Below are positions 1 to 8,732 of a stretch of 64,000 nt of DNA, one piece after another. Each line of letters opens with the position of its first letter. Within the stretch, counting starts at the first letter, position 1. The notes under the pieces were generated by a model, which searched no databases, had not been told where the DNA came from, and worked only from the letters and a program-made list of their open reading frames with translations. Made by a program: the position numbers and the translations under genes. Source of the DNA: Paenibacillus phytorum (GTDB lineage Bacteria > Bacillota > Bacilli > Paenibacillales > NBRC-103111); NCBI RefSeq assembly GCF_013141715.1, contig NZ_WHOA01000041.1, forward strand, positions 29,060-93,059, written 5' to 3'.

Positions 1-1639
1 AAGCAATAAGTTGATTGATCTGCTCACGCTTCTTGATAATCCAGTCGGGTTCATGCGGATAATCGCCGAATGTTAATGGCACAGCAAGATCTTCTTCCAT
101 CATAGCAATCGTTTTCTCGCGACCAATCAAACCTTCTAACATTTCAAGCGCCCTTACATCTTGCAAAGCTTCATAAAATACAACCATTCGAATAGATTCG
201 ACGGGTCCCGTTTCTCCTGGATATACAAGAAAGGCATCCCCAGATGGAAAAGCTCGATCTGCATCCGTTTGGACAAATGGATTCACCATTTTACGCGCAT
301 ATTGCGAGTACCAGAAGTTATACCCCCAATGTAAAAATCCTCGTATATCAAATTTATATAACTGGAATCCAATGATCCGATTTCTCTCCGAAGGAAAGGC
401 AAAGAATCGATTCGACACTTTTTTGTACTGCGCACAGCAATAATAAGTCCAGAGGTTATCCACGCCGCGGCTAATAAAGGAATCGATATGATTGTTGGCC
501 ACCACTGGCGTGTTCACAAGGCCATGCCCGTAAAATTCATAGTCCGAAAGTGCATCGAACGTAGGATAGCCTTGAAGGAACTGGCTCAACCGGCTACTTG
601 CTGCTCGATACGATTCCAAATTGTCCAAGGTCGGTTCGTCCGAAACGTGGAAAAATACGCGAGCCTGAATGCCCTGCTTTTTGATAAACTGATCCAATTC
701 AGGTAAAAACGCCTCTAGGAACTGGCCATATTCTTCTCCAGTTGCATCTGTTTCCCATCCAAATATTCGCTTCAGCTGCCCCTTATCCGTTGCCATGATT
801 TTGGGAGCAAACTGTGCCCCCCATTGCGTAAATAAATGAGAAAACTCATAATATTCAACCCCGCAGCGTTCTCCAAGTGCTATCCATCTCTCCAGTAAGC
901 GAAAATCAAATCGGTACCCATTCTCATCCCGCTCTACTTCAACCAACTGCACAGTAGTCCGCTCACCACCAACTTCTGTATCCAATGGAGGCGTGAATAA
1001 TGGTGTTAAAATCATATTGATTCCTTGTTTGACAGCAGTTTGAACATATTGCTCAATAAGTGTCCAATGCTCTTCGCTGAAGACATTCACATTGTAATGG
1101 TTGGCCAAACAATCCGTATGAAACCATTCGGTTCGAATCAACCTTTGCTTGGGCAAAGAACCGCTTAGTACTTGCAAATCGATGCGTTCTGAACCCATCC
1201 GATTGCCATCAGCAGATAGCAAAATCACATCAATTGGATACACACCCTCACAATGTTGATTTTTGAGATCCACCGTTATCCATAGAGAGCTCCAGCTCCC
1301 AGGTAAAGCCACCTCACCATGGACATCCAAAGGCATCAACGGATCAGGATACAGTCCCGGTTGATCACTGATGACATAATCATCATGATCGCCATAACAT
1401 GCTAATTCACTTGGCACCAACCCTACTTTTCTAACCGTAATTGAATCGGAAAGTAGTGACTCGATTGTGACTCGTATCCCTTTGACAAGCTGCTCCGATC
1501 GATAGGCTACCTGAAAAGAGAAAATCTCATTGCTGAATGTTGTTGCTCGTTCAAGGAAATAACGGGAATCCAGTTCACTATGAGCGATTACTTTAGCCAA
1601 AGAATTCAAACATCGTAATTCAATCTTTTTATCAGACAT
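1..1639 (-). CDS. DUF4091 / GH123-like protein, C-terminus cut by window edge
   Basis: Reading from an ATG at 1639 the minus-strand frame stays open to base 1, so only about 546 N-terminal residues are present. The protein begins MSDKKIELRCLNSLAKVIAH. It has a beta-sandwich-like first part and then a barrel-like part with the motif FFHVSDEPTL near residue 333. In GH123/DUF4091 proteins an adjacent Asp-Glu pair of this kind is the catalytic site for substrate-assisted hydrolysis of N-acetylhexosamine glycans. No signal peptide is visible, so it probably acts in the cytoplasm. Start choice: GAGGAGAC lies a few bases upstream of the ATG. The substrate cannot be read from sequence. Family call fairly sure, enzymatic activity inferred. 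Confidence 0.75.
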   Translation of the reverse strand, partial: MSDKKIELRCLNSLAKVIAHSELDSRYFLERATTFSNEIFSFQVAYRSEQLVKGIRVTIESLLSDSITVRKVGLVPSELACYGDHDDYVISDQPGLYPDPLMPLDVHGEVALPGSWSSLWITVDLKNQHCEGVYPIDVILLSADGNRMGSERIDLQVLSGSLPKQRLIRTEWFHTDCLANHYNVNVFSEEHWTLIEQYVQTAVKQGINMILTPLFTPPLDTEVGGERTTVQLVEVERDENGYRFDFRLLERWIALGERCGVEYYEFSHLFTQWGAQFAPKIMATDKGQLKRIFGWETDATGEEYGQFLEAFLPELDQFIKKQGIQARVFFHVSDEPTLDNLESYRAASSRLSQFLQGYPTFDALSDYEFYGHGLVNTPVVANNHIDSFISRGVDNLWTYYCCAQYKKVSNRFFAFPSERNRIIGFQLYKFDIRGFLHWGYNFWYSQYARKMVNPFVQTDADRAFPSGDAFLVYPGETGPVESIRMVVFYEALQDVRALEMLEGLIGREKTIAMMEEDLAVPLTFGDYPHEPDWIIKKREQINQLIA

Positions 1640-1931
1640 GATGTAGTCTCCTCTTACTTACATTTAATATGTTGTTTGATTATAAAGATAAGGTTGTTAC
1701 TCCGTACCGTATATCGGCATTTCTTGCTTAATCGCTCTTTTTTGTGAAAAAAACCGTCCCCCCGAGCACTACAGTCGAAAACGGTTTCATTCTTGCTTTC
1801 AATCATTTTATCAAAAAATTTCTTCATTGACAGCAGTGCAAACCAGCGATACAATAGCCAACAAACAACATTATATCATAAAGAAACAACATGAATACTA
1901 CAAAAATACAACTTATAGGGGGACATTTATC

Positions 1932-2876
1932 GTGCAGCATCCGCTTGCCTTTCGCGAAGATCGAACTTTTACCATCGTCCAGTTCACCGATTTACATTGG
2001 GAAAATGGTGAGGATGAAGATCAGCAAACACGTCGTCTAATGGAAGAAGTGCTAGACACTGAGCATCCTGACCTTGTCGTATTTACTGGCGACGTCATTT
2101 ATACAGGGGCATCCGGTGAACCTGTTTGCAAGCATCCGCACCAAGCGTTTCGCGATGCCGTTCACACGGCCGAATCTCGCGGTATTCCATGGGCCGTTGT
2201 GTTCGGCAACCACGATACAGAAGCTACCATCACTAGAGAAGAACTTATGAATACAGTGCTGGAGCATTCCCATACCGTTACCCAGCGTGGACCAGAAGAA
2301 ATTAACGGTGTTGGCAATTATACATTATCCATTTCCGGTCCAGATGGTCAAACCGCTGCTGCTCTGTACTTCTTTGATTCCGGGGATCGCTCTGTGCTGC
2401 CGCATATCCAAGGTTATGATTGGATTCGCAGCAATCAGATCGACTGGTACAGGGAGGAATCCCGTAAGCTCCAATCGAGCATCGGGGAGCAGGCATACCC
2501 TGCCTTGGCTTTCTTTCACATCCCGCTTCCAGAGTATAAACAAGTTTGGGACAATGAGACCTGCTACGGCAACAAGTTTGAAAATGTCTGCTGCTCTCCC
2601 GTCAATTCAGGACTATTTACAGCCATGGTAGAAATGGGCGATGTCATGGGAACCTTCTGCGGCCATGACCACGTCAACGATTATTGGGGCGAGCTTCACG
2701 GAGTACGTCTCTGCTATGGAAGAGCAACAGGTTACAATACCTATGGCAAAGAAGACTTCCCTCGTGGTGCCAGAATGATTCGACTCCGCGAAGGCGAGCG
2801 TTCTTTCGAATCCTGGCTGCGACTGGCTGACGGCACGGTAATCATCGATCAACCCGAACACAACCCCAACGTTTAA
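1932..2876 (+). CDS. Calcineurin-like metallophosphoesterase
   Basis: A 314-aa cytosolic phosphoesterase. The metal-binding signature is complete and in order: FTDLHW (residues 18-23), GDV near 55, GNHD near 95 and GHDH near 240. These residues hold the two-metal centre of calcineurin-like enzymes; the layout resembles bacterial purple-acid-phosphatase-like DNA or nucleotide phosphoesterases. I place the start at GTG 1932 rather than at the far upstream in-frame codon at 1827, because a strong AGGGGGGA precedes 1932 at normal distance and homology begins right after it. The 292 bases between this gene and the divergent DUF4091 gene hold both promoters and a 7-bp hairpin (AAACCGT/ACGGTTT, 1751-1787). 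Substrate unknown. Confidence 0.85.
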   Translation: MQHPLAFREDRTFTIVQFTDLHWENGEDEDQQTRRLMEEVLDTEHPDLVVFTGDVIYTGASGEPVCKHPHQAFRDAVHTAESRGIPWAVVFGNHDTEATITREELMNTVLEHSHTVTQRGPEEINGVGNYTLSISGPDGQTAAALYFFDSGDRSVLPHIQGYDWIRSNQIDWYREESRKLQSSIGEQAYPALAFFHIPLPEYKQVWDNETCYGNKFENVCCSPVNSGLFTAMVEMGDVMGTFCGHDHVNDYWGELHGVRLCYGRATGYNTYGKEDFPRGARMIRLREGERSFESWLRLADGTVIIDQPEHNPNV

Positions 2877-2903
2877 CTTCTCTCAAGGTTTGGAGATGAT
2901 CGT

Positions 2904-3755
2904 TTGTTTATTGTTTCAATTTTGCTAGTCGTAGCTTCAGGTCTTACGCACGCGGTCTGGAGCTTATTCACCAAAAGAAGCCAGAATAAAAGCGTCTTCC
3001 TATGGTCCATCATGATGGTAACCACAATCGGACTTCTTCCTTATTTAATCAGAGAACTATGGCTTAACCCTTTATCCCTACAAGCCTACGGATTCTTACT
3101 TTTATCTGCGTGTTTGCAAAGCGTCTACTCCCTGTTGTTGGCACGCACTTACAATATGGGCGACCTCTCCCAGGTGTATCCGATTATGCGAGGCACCAGC
3201 ACGCTCTTCATTCCCATTGGCAGCGTCTTGTTCCTTCGTGAATCCTTATCGATATACGGTTGGATAGGTCTGCTCTGCATGGTCTTCGGTTTCATTTGGC
3301 TTAGCGGTATTTTCACCCGTAAAAAGGCATCCGCCGGAACTGTCAAACCATTCCTTATGGCCCTTAGTGTCGGCCTATGTACGACATGCTACGTTTTTGT
3401 TGATCGCATCAATCTTCAGCATGTCTCAGCTATCTCTTTATTAGAGGTTACGAATATCGGTTTCATGGCTGCACTGACGCCAATAGTACTCGCTTCTAAA
3501 CAACTTCGCGTCGAGTGGAAGCTGAACGCCAAGATCATTTTACTGGGTGCTATCCTCAATCCAGGATCTTATTTGTTATTTTTGATCGCCATGAAATATG
3601 CCCCTGTCGCCCATATCTCACCAATTCGTGAGATTGGCACTGTCTTTGCTACAATTCTGGGCATTGTTGTACTCAAAGAAAAGCAAGGCACACTAAGAAT
3701 TATTTGCTCGGTTCTTATCTTGATCGGCATTCTGATCATTAGCTTTTTTGGCTAA
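2904..3755 (+). CDS. EamA/DMT-family transporter
   Basis: A 283-aa integral membrane protein with about ten hydrophobic segments arranged as two EamA-like halves. The second half carries the typical 'YAPVAHISPIREIGTVFA...VLKEK' region of the drug/metabolite transporter superfamily. It starts at TTG 2904 behind GGAG (2892-2895), 27 bases after the phosphoesterase, so the two are probably co-transcribed. The substrate (metabolite, amino acid or drug) cannot be told. A 7-bp hairpin CAAGGGG/CCCCTTG at 3757-3774 directly follows the stop. Confidence 0.85.
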   Translation: MFIVSILLVVASGLTHAVWSLFTKRSQNKSVFLWSIMMVTTIGLLPYLIRELWLNPLSLQAYGFLLLSACLQSVYSLLLARTYNMGDLSQVYPIMRGTSTLFIPIGSVLFLRESLSIYGWIGLLCMVFGFIWLSGIFTRKKASAGTVKPFLMALSVGLCTTCYVFVDRINLQHVSAISLLEVTNIGFMAALTPIVLASKQLRVEWKLNAKIILLGAILNPGSYLLFLIAMKYAPVAHISPIREIGTVFATILGIVVLKEKQGTLRIICSVLILIGILIISFFG

Positions 3756-3756
3756 A

Positions 3757-3774
3757 CAAGGGGTACTCCCCTTG
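3757..3774 (+). terminator. Hairpin after the DMT gene
   Basis: Perfect 7-bp stem CAAGGGG TACT CCCCTTG just after the stop. The T-run (3784-3792) is about ten bases downstream, so it is a weak intrinsic terminator at best. It overlaps the proposed -35 of the next gene. Confidence 0.4.
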
Positions 3775-3821
3775 CTTCACGCCACTTTTTTTGTTAAGAT
3801 ACAGAACGAACGTTCAGTATT
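3772..3821 (+). promoter_or_regulatory. Promoter and operator copy 1 for the TetR gene at 3881
   Basis: A candidate sigma-A promoter reads TTGCTT (3772-3777), 17 bp, TAAGAT (3795-3800). Immediately downstream is AACGAACGTTCAGTATT (3805-3821) with the palindromic core GAACGTTC. The same 17 bases recur exactly at 4501-4517 in front of the MFS gene. A duplicated palindrome flanking a TetR gene is the expected layout for autoregulation plus control of the exporter. Confidence 0.65.
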
Positions 3822-3880
3822 ATTAATGTATTCAATTCAATAAGGCGTTCTAATACTCAATTGAATCGGAGTCGAGACAT

Positions 3881-4480
3881 ATGAACAAAAAGCAGTTGCA
3901 AAGCGAGCAGACCAAAAAACGTGTTGCCGACGCTGCAAGAGCCCTGTTTGTTCAAAAAGGGTACAAAGCCACTTCCATTGAAGATATTGTGGAGGCAACC
4001 GCGAGCAGCAAGGGGAACATTTATTATCATTTTAAGAGCAAGGAAGGCTTGTTTCTCTATTTACTTGATGAATGGGAACGGGATTGGGAGCATAAATGGA
4101 GCCTAAAAGAGGCGCTCTACCCAACAACAACAGATAAACTGTACGGGCTTGCAGAGCAGCTTGTTCGTGAAGACTTAAACCATCCTCTTACCAAAGCAGC
4201 TGATGAATTTTTCAGCAATCAGGAAAATGCTACTGAAGTCGAAGAACGAATTACGGCGATGATCACTGGACATCTTAAGTTCAACGAAAAGTTGTTCCAA
4301 CAAGGAATTGATAACGGTGAATTTAAGCAAAATGATGTGGAAAGTCTGGCTATTATTCTAGAAAGCTTGATTATTGGGCTTAGTCAGATGTCTCGAAGAA
4401 CCAATTTGGAGGATGCGCTCGCTTTATATAAAACAACAATTCATGTCTTTCTTTATGGGATTGCTCAAGAAAAGAGATAG
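3881..4480 (+). CDS. TetR/AcrR-family transcriptional repressor
   Basis: A 199-aa regulator. The N-terminal helix-turn-helix is clear at residues 29-60 (TSIEDIVEATASSKGNIYYH and following), ahead of a helical ligand-binding domain. It sits between two identical 17-bp operator copies and directly upstream of an MFS exporter, so it most likely represses both genes and is released by an exported compound. Length is normal for the family. The ligand is unknown. Confidence 0.9.
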   Translation: MNKKQLQSEQTKKRVADAARALFVQKGYKATSIEDIVEATASSKGNIYYHFKSKEGLFLYLLDEWERDWEHKWSLKEALYPTTTDKLYGLAEQLVREDLNHPLTKAADEFFSNQENATEVEERITAMITGHLKFNEKLFQQGIDNGEFKQNDVESLAIILESLIIGLSQMSRRTNLEDALALYKTTIHVFLYGIAQEKR

Positions 4481-4500
4481 TCCCCTTCGGATTAATACAA

Positions 4501-4517
4501 AACGAACGTTCAGTATT
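4501..4517 (+). promoter_or_regulatory. Operator copy 2 ahead of the MFS gene
   Basis: Exact second copy of AACGAACGTTCAGTATT (core GAACGTTC, 4504-4511), 41 bases upstream of the MFS start. It is inferred to be a binding site of the TetR protein encoded at 3881-4480. Confidence 0.65.
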
Positions 4518-4558
4518 GTTTGTTTTAAACCCATTACAAAACTTTGGAGGGCCTTCGA

Positions 4559-5761
4559 ATGCCTTTACTACTAAGAAACAGAGGGGCTGTCCTGCTCCTC
4601 ATATTTAATATATTTCTCGTCTTTACAGGCGTCGGTCTTGTCGTTCCCATTATGCCCACCTATATGACGGAGCTTCATGTAAGCGGAAGTCTGATGGGAT
4701 TGCTAGTTGCCTCTTTCTCACTCACCCAGCTTATCTTTTCACCTTTAGCCGGCAGGTTATCCGATTCTCTTGGTCGGAAAAGGATTATTGTGGCTGGCAT
4801 GATTCTGTTCGCCCTCTCAGAGTGGCTCTTCGGTGCCGCTAGCACTCCTCTACTCATGTTCGTTTCTCGAATGCTTGGAGGAATCGGCGCGGCGCTCATT
4901 ATGCCTGCGGTGATGGCCTATGCAGCAGATGTTACCTCTGTCGAAGAGAGAGGTAAAGGTATGGGATTCATTAATGCTGCAATCACAACGGGGTTTATTA
5001 TTGGTCCCGGCATAGGTGGGTTTCTAGCTGAATATGGGATTCGTGTCCCCTTCTACTCGGCTGCGGTCGCCGGCGCTATTGCTGCTGTCCTTACATTTCT
5101 TGTTCTGCCTGAATCAAGAACAGCAGAGAAACTCACAAGCTCCACGCCTGTCCTAATGAAGAAACAAAGTCTTATTACGCAGCTGGTACATTCCTACCGA
5201 GAGCCTTACTTCTTGAGCTTGATCATTGTGTTTGTCATGTCCTTCGGTCTGTCGAACTATGAACAGATATTCGGACTTTTCGTCGATCATAAATTCGGCT
5301 TCACACCGAAAGACATCGCTATTATCATCACGTTCGGATCCATAGCTGGCGCTGTGGTGCAAGTAACCATTTTCGGATGGATATTAAATCGGTTTGGAGA
5401 GAAGCGAGTCATCTCCTTCTGTTTGATCATTGCAGGTCTGTTCGTATTGTTAACGCTTTTTGTGAACAGCTACTTTTTGATTATCACGGTTACTTTCATC
5501 GTGTTTTTGTCCATCGACATTTTACGACCGGCAATCGGCACTCAGATGTCCAAAATGGCACATGAGCAGCAAGGGTATGTGGCAGGCCTGAACTCGGCTT
5601 TCACAAGTCTCGGGAATATCGCCGGACCTGTCATCGCAGGCTTTCTGTTCGATATGAACATTAATTATCCGTACGCAGCCGCAGCCTTCGTTCTCATTCT
5701 ATGCTTCGTCTTATCGTTACAGGCCGGAAGAGGCATGCAAGCTGCCTGTGAAAATGCATAA
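4559..5761 (+). CDS. MFS drug:H+ antiporter, DHA1 type
   Basis: A 400-aa major facilitator protein with about twelve membrane segments. MFS motif A between TM2 and TM3 reads GRLSDSLGRKR, and the TM5 region has the GPGIGG motif C typical of antiporters. It resembles Bmr/YttB-type multidrug exporters. The start is ATG 4559 behind TGGAGGG (4545-4551); the in-frame TTG at 4544 lies inside that ribosome site. It follows a TetR gene and an operator copy, which suggests inducible efflux. Actual substrates are unknown. Confidence 0.88.
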   Translation: MPLLLRNRGAVLLLIFNIFLVFTGVGLVVPIMPTYMTELHVSGSLMGLLVASFSLTQLIFSPLAGRLSDSLGRKRIIVAGMILFALSEWLFGAASTPLLMFVSRMLGGIGAALIMPAVMAYAADVTSVEERGKGMGFINAAITTGFIIGPGIGGFLAEYGIRVPFYSAAVAGAIAAVLTFLVLPESRTAEKLTSSTPVLMKKQSLITQLVHSYREPYFLSLIIVFVMSFGLSNYEQIFGLFVDHKFGFTPKDIAIIITFGSIAGAVVQVTIFGWILNRFGEKRVISFCLIIAGLFVLLTLFVNSYFLIITVTFIVFLSIDILRPAIGTQMSKMAHEQQGYVAGLNSAFTSLGNIAGPVIAGFLFDMNINYPYAAAAFVLILCFVLSLQAGRGMQAACENA

Positions 5762-5797
5762 TTATACAGAAAGATCTTACAACAGGATATACATGTA

Positions 5798-5846
5798 TTG
5801 ACTTTATTCCTTATCCAGCATATTATGATGTCAGTGAGTACTGACA
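5798..5846 (+). promoter_or_regulatory. Sigma-A promoter with TetR operator copy 1
   Basis: TTGACT (5798-5803), 17-bp spacer, TATTAT (5821-5826). The palindrome TGTCAGT-GAGT-ACTGACA (5829-5846) covers the expected transcription start. The same 7-bp arms recur at 6473-6490 before the next exporter, differing only in the 4-bp centre, so this is very probably the autorepression site of the TetR gene at 5868. Confidence 0.75.
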
Positions 5847-5867
5847 TTGTTGTGGAAGAGGGATCAT

Positions 5868-6455
5868 ATGGACAGCAGCAAGCTTGGAAGCAGCGATAGA
5901 CTTCTCTTAGCGGCACTCAATTTGATCGCGGCTAAAGGCTACAATGGGGTAACCACCCTTGAAATTGCCACGGAAGCAGGTCTTAGTGAGAAGACATTGT
6001 TTCGCCAATTCGGCAGTAAACAGAAGCTTCTCGAAGCCGCATTTGACCGCTATCATTATGCCGAAGAGATGAAGAAGCTGTTTAGTGAAAAGCTCGTGTG
6101 GGATCTGGAGAAGGATCTGCTTCTGGTCAGTAAAACCTACCATGAGATTATGAACCGTAATCGCAAATTGATCCAGATCAGTCTCAAAGAAGAAGGCCAA
6201 CTGCCCGGATTCCGCGAGCGTACGCATAAGCATCCTCTGCAATTGCTGGAAATCTTAACGAATTATTTCATCACGATGTCCGAGAAAGGCAAAATGAATC
6301 CCGCGAATCCGGAGATGCACGCCTTCTCCTTTATGATGATGAATTTCGGTGCGTTCATGAACGATCTCGATAGTCATAAAAATTACTCAACCATTTCGTT
6401 GGAGCCATTTATTCAAGAGAGCGTAAAGATTTTTGCTAGGGCCTTACAACCCTAG
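5868..6455 (+). CDS. TetR/AcrR-family transcriptional repressor
   Basis: A 195-aa regulator with the HTH at about residues 25-55 (VTTLEIATEAGLSEKTLFRQ and following). The start is ATG 5868 because GGAAGAGGG (5854-5862) sits before it; an in-frame upstream start at 5847 has no such site. The gene lies between two copies of a 7-4-7 palindrome and upstream of a second MFS exporter. It therefore forms a second TetR-MFS module independent of the one at 3.8-5.8 kb: the operator sequences are unrelated. Ligand unknown. Confidence 0.9.
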   Translation: MDSSKLGSSDRLLLAALNLIAAKGYNGVTTLEIATEAGLSEKTLFRQFGSKQKLLEAAFDRYHYAEEMKKLFSEKLVWDLEKDLLLVSKTYHEIMNRNRKLIQISLKEEGQLPGFRERTHKHPLQLLEILTNYFITMSEKGKMNPANPEMHAFSFMMMNFGAFMNDLDSHKNYSTISLEPFIQESVKIFARALQP

Positions 6456-6462
6456 TTTTTTT
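6436..6462 (+). terminator. Intrinsic terminator overlapping the TetR stop codon
   Basis: Stem CTAGGG (6436-6441) / CCCTAG (6450-6455) followed by seven T. The 3' arm contains the TAG stop codon of the TetR gene. It would separate regulator and exporter transcription. Confidence 0.7.
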
Positions 6463-6472
6463 ATAGACCAAA

Positions 6473-6490
6473 TGTCAGTCAGTACTGACA
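6473..6490 (+). promoter_or_regulatory. Operator copy 2 ahead of the second MFS gene
   Basis: TGTCAGT-CAGT-ACTGACA, a perfect 7-bp inverted repeat and near-identical twin of 5829-5846, 30 bases upstream of the exporter start. Confidence 0.7.
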
Positions 6491-6519
6491 GTCAAATTTT
6501 AATAAGGATGTGGTAACGC

Positions 6520-7944
6520 ATGACTACCCAAACTCAAAAACCTCAGCAAGTCGGCGACAAATTAATGCGCATTTTGATGTTCACCTTGATTATATCCATG
6601 ATGAGCGGCATCATGTTCAACATCGTTTTACCTAAGATTAGTGAAGATTTCTCCCTTACGATTTCCCAGGTTAGCTGGCTTTCTTCTGCCTACATTCTGA
6701 TCTACGCGATCGGCGCAGTCACCTACGGAAAGCTGGCAGACAGCTATAAGCTGAAAAGTTTGGTAACCTTCGGACTCCTATTATTTACGGCCGGGTCTCT
6801 TATCGGGCTGACCTCACAAACATTCGGAATGGCGCTAGTCGGCCGATGTCTGCAAGCATCCGGAGCTGCAGTTATTCCCGCAATTGCGATGATCATACCC
6901 TTGCGTTATTTCGCTCCGGAGCGTAGAGGCGCAGCTCTTGGTATGACCGCGGTAGGATTGGCTTTTGGCAATGCACTCGGGCCTGTTGTCGCTGCATTAA
7001 TCGTTAGCACGGTACACTGGCGCTGGTTATTCGCTGTACCTTTGCTTATTTTGGCGACACTCCCTTTTTACCGCAAATATTTAGGAAATGAACAGCCTGG
7101 GACAACAGGGAAATTTGACTGGATTGGCGGTAGTCTGTTGGCCATCACCATAGCCTTATTTCTACTGAGTGTTACGAAGGGAATCTGGCTTTTGTTAGGT
7201 GGCTTACTCGCTTTAGGGTTATTCATTGCTCGAATTTGCACGGCTGGGGAGCCCTTTATTGCCCCAAAACTCTTTCGAAATAAAAAGTACACACTCGGAC
7301 TAACCATTTCATTCCTCATCAGCGGCACTTGCTGCTCACTCTATGTACTCAGTCCTCTGCTATTAGCAAATATTCAGAAGTTGCCATCCGTTTGGATCGG
7401 TTTCGCGATGGTCCCTGCAGCTGTTGCTTCTGCTGTATTTGGACGTAGAGGCGGTAGACTCGCGGATCTAAAAGGCAACTCGTTCGTCGTATATGTGGCT
7501 TCAAGCCTACTGCTGGCTTGTTTTATTTTACTCTCCACTTTTACCGGAGGTTCTCCCCTGCTCATTGCTGTTTTTCTGATTCTCGGCAACGTCGGGCAAT
7601 CTTTCATTGTCATTGCGTTATCCAACTCGGTTTCAAGAACCCTGCCTAAGGAACAAGTTGGCGTTGGGATGGGCATGCTGGCGATGGTCAACTTTATTTC
7701 GCAAGGGATCGCTATTGGCGTATACAGTAAAATTGTTGATCTTGGATCCCAAGGCATTACAAACTGGAACCCCTTTTACAGCTATTCATCTGGCTTTATT
7801 TTCAGCAATATCTGTTTGGTTATAGCCGCATTGCAACTGGTTATTCTAGCAATTTACTATCTTTCTTTTGGCAGAAAGATGCAAAAGAAAGCTTTGGTCT
7901 TGAAGGAGTCTGAGGCAGCTGCTTTATTGAATAGTTATAACTAA
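6520..7944 (+). CDS. MFS exporter, 14-TMS DHA2 / TetA(L)-like
   Basis: A 474-aa transporter with about 14 hydrophobic segments. Motif A appears as YGKLADSYKLKSL, followed by the 'GRCLQASGAAVIPAIAMII' region found in TetA(K/L)-like proton antiporters, and an antiporter motif C around 'GNALGPVVAAL'. The start is the ATG at 6520 behind AAGGATGTGG. It is the exporter half of a TetR-MFS pair and is followed by a strong bidirectional terminator. The likely role is drug or toxic-metabolite efflux; similarity to tetracycline exporters does not prove that substrate. Confidence 0.85.
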   Translation: MTTQTQKPQQVGDKLMRILMFTLIISMMSGIMFNIVLPKISEDFSLTISQVSWLSSAYILIYAIGAVTYGKLADSYKLKSLVTFGLLLFTAGSLIGLTSQTFGMALVGRCLQASGAAVIPAIAMIIPLRYFAPERRGAALGMTAVGLAFGNALGPVVAALIVSTVHWRWLFAVPLLILATLPFYRKYLGNEQPGTTGKFDWIGGSLLAITIALFLLSVTKGIWLLLGGLLALGLFIARICTAGEPFIAPKLFRNKKYTLGLTISFLISGTCCSLYVLSPLLLANIQKLPSVWIGFAMVPAAVASAVFGRRGGRLADLKGNSFVVYVASSLLLACFILLSTFTGGSPLLIAVFLILGNVGQSFIVIALSNSVSRTLPKEQVGVGMGMLAMVNFISQGIAIGVYSKIVDLGSQGITNWNPFYSYSSGFIFSNICLVIAALQLVILAIYYLSFGRKMQKKALVLKESEAAALLNSYN

Positions 7945-7951
7945 ACGACAG

Positions 7952-7993
7952 AATCAAAAAGGCCCATGCGCAGTTGCATGGGCCTTTTTGATT
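7952..7993. terminator. Bidirectional intrinsic terminator
   Basis: A long perfect stem: 18 bp from AATCAAAAAGGCCCATGC to its complement, with a 6-base loop. It has A-runs and T-runs on both sides, so it can stop transcription in both directions. Confidence 0.9.
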
Positions 7994-7996
7994 GCG

Positions 7997-8025
7997 TTGA
8001 CAAATTTTGGGTATGACAATATGCT
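7997..8025 (+). promoter_or_regulatory. Sigma-A promoter of the lipoprotein gene
   Basis: TTGACA (7997-8002), exactly 17 bp, TATGCT (8020-8025), 50 bases upstream of the next start codon. This is the best consensus promoter in the region. Confidence 0.75.
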
Positions 8026-8075
8026 AGAACACAAAGCACAAACTGTTAAGTTATGACTAACATACGGGAGAAAAT

Positions 8076-8498
8076 ATGACTTTTTTGATCAGAATTTTCA
8101 GTTCCATTTGTTTCTTTCTATTGATTGGATGCTCAAATGAACAAATAACTTCTAAGAATGTTGAACGATCTGATCTTGATACAAGTCTACAAACATGGGT
8201 GCAAACTAAATCACAAGAAAATGGTATTTATATTAGAAAAATGAATGAACATAAGGATCCAACAGAGAAGATACGCTACCTCATTTTCTCCAAAAAAGAC
8301 CTTAACTACGACTACAGAACAATTAAATTAGATCAGAAAGATGGGACTCTATCTATCTATTTGAAAGATAAAATAGCATCTGACGAGCAGTACATGAAAT
8401 CAGAGTCACTTTTCATAATTACTTTAGATTCCCCACCCGAAAAAATTGAAATGTACTTAAATGAGAAACCCGTTGATTATCAAATGGAACAGCCTTAA
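8076..8498 (+). CDS. Small secreted lipoprotein, unknown function
   Basis: A 140-aa protein with a short hydrophobic leader ending in the lipobox LLIGC, so Cys19 should be lipidated and the protein anchored outside the membrane. The mature part is charged, mixed alpha/beta in appearance and Lys/Asp/Glu rich, with no motif I recognise. GGGAGAAA precedes the ATG. It has its own consensus promoter and is followed within 40 bases by a small membrane protein, possibly co-transcribed. The A+T content is clearly higher than in the neighbouring genes. Function unknown. Confidence 0.75.
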   Translation: MTFLIRIFSSICFFLLIGCSNEQITSKNVERSDLDTSLQTWVQTKSQENGIYIRKMNEHKDPTEKIRYLIFSKKDLNYDYRTIKLDQKDGTLSIYLKDKIASDEQYMKSESLFIITLDSPPEKIEMYLNEKPVDYQMEQP

Positions 8499-8533
8499 AT
8501 TAAGCAGTAAACAAAAGGATGGTCTTAAGAAAC

Positions 8534-8728
8534 ATGAGGAATATCCTATTAACCATTTTCTTTATATTCACATATTTGCTGTTGTTCACCGGTTTTAAGT
8601 GGACGTATACTTTCTTTTTCGATGAAGGGATATCACCCTTTATTAATGTATTGCTGCTTATTTTTATGGTAGCTTTATTTCTGCCATCCCTATTAATCAC
8701 TAAATTTGTAGCTAAGTATATAAAATGA
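8534..8728 (+). CDS. Small two-TM membrane protein, unknown
   Basis: A 64-aa very hydrophobic protein with two predicted membrane helices separated by a short loop containing 'FFDEGISPF'. An upstream ATG at 8519 overlaps the AAAGG ribosome site, so ATG 8534 is the more likely start. It follows the lipoprotein gene and shares its high A+T content. No family recognised; it might be a small immunity-like or regulatory membrane peptide, but nothing in the sequence proves that. Confidence 0.5.
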   Translation: MRNILLTIFFIFTYLLLFTGFKWTYTFFFDEGISPFINVLLLIFMVALFLPSLLITKFVAKYIK

Positions 8729-8732
8729 TTCG

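Noticed and set aside
1827..1931. N-terminal 35-residue extension of the metallophosphoesterase
   Set aside because: The GTG at 1932 has a much better ribosome site, and the upstream in-frame codons overlap the divergent promoter region.
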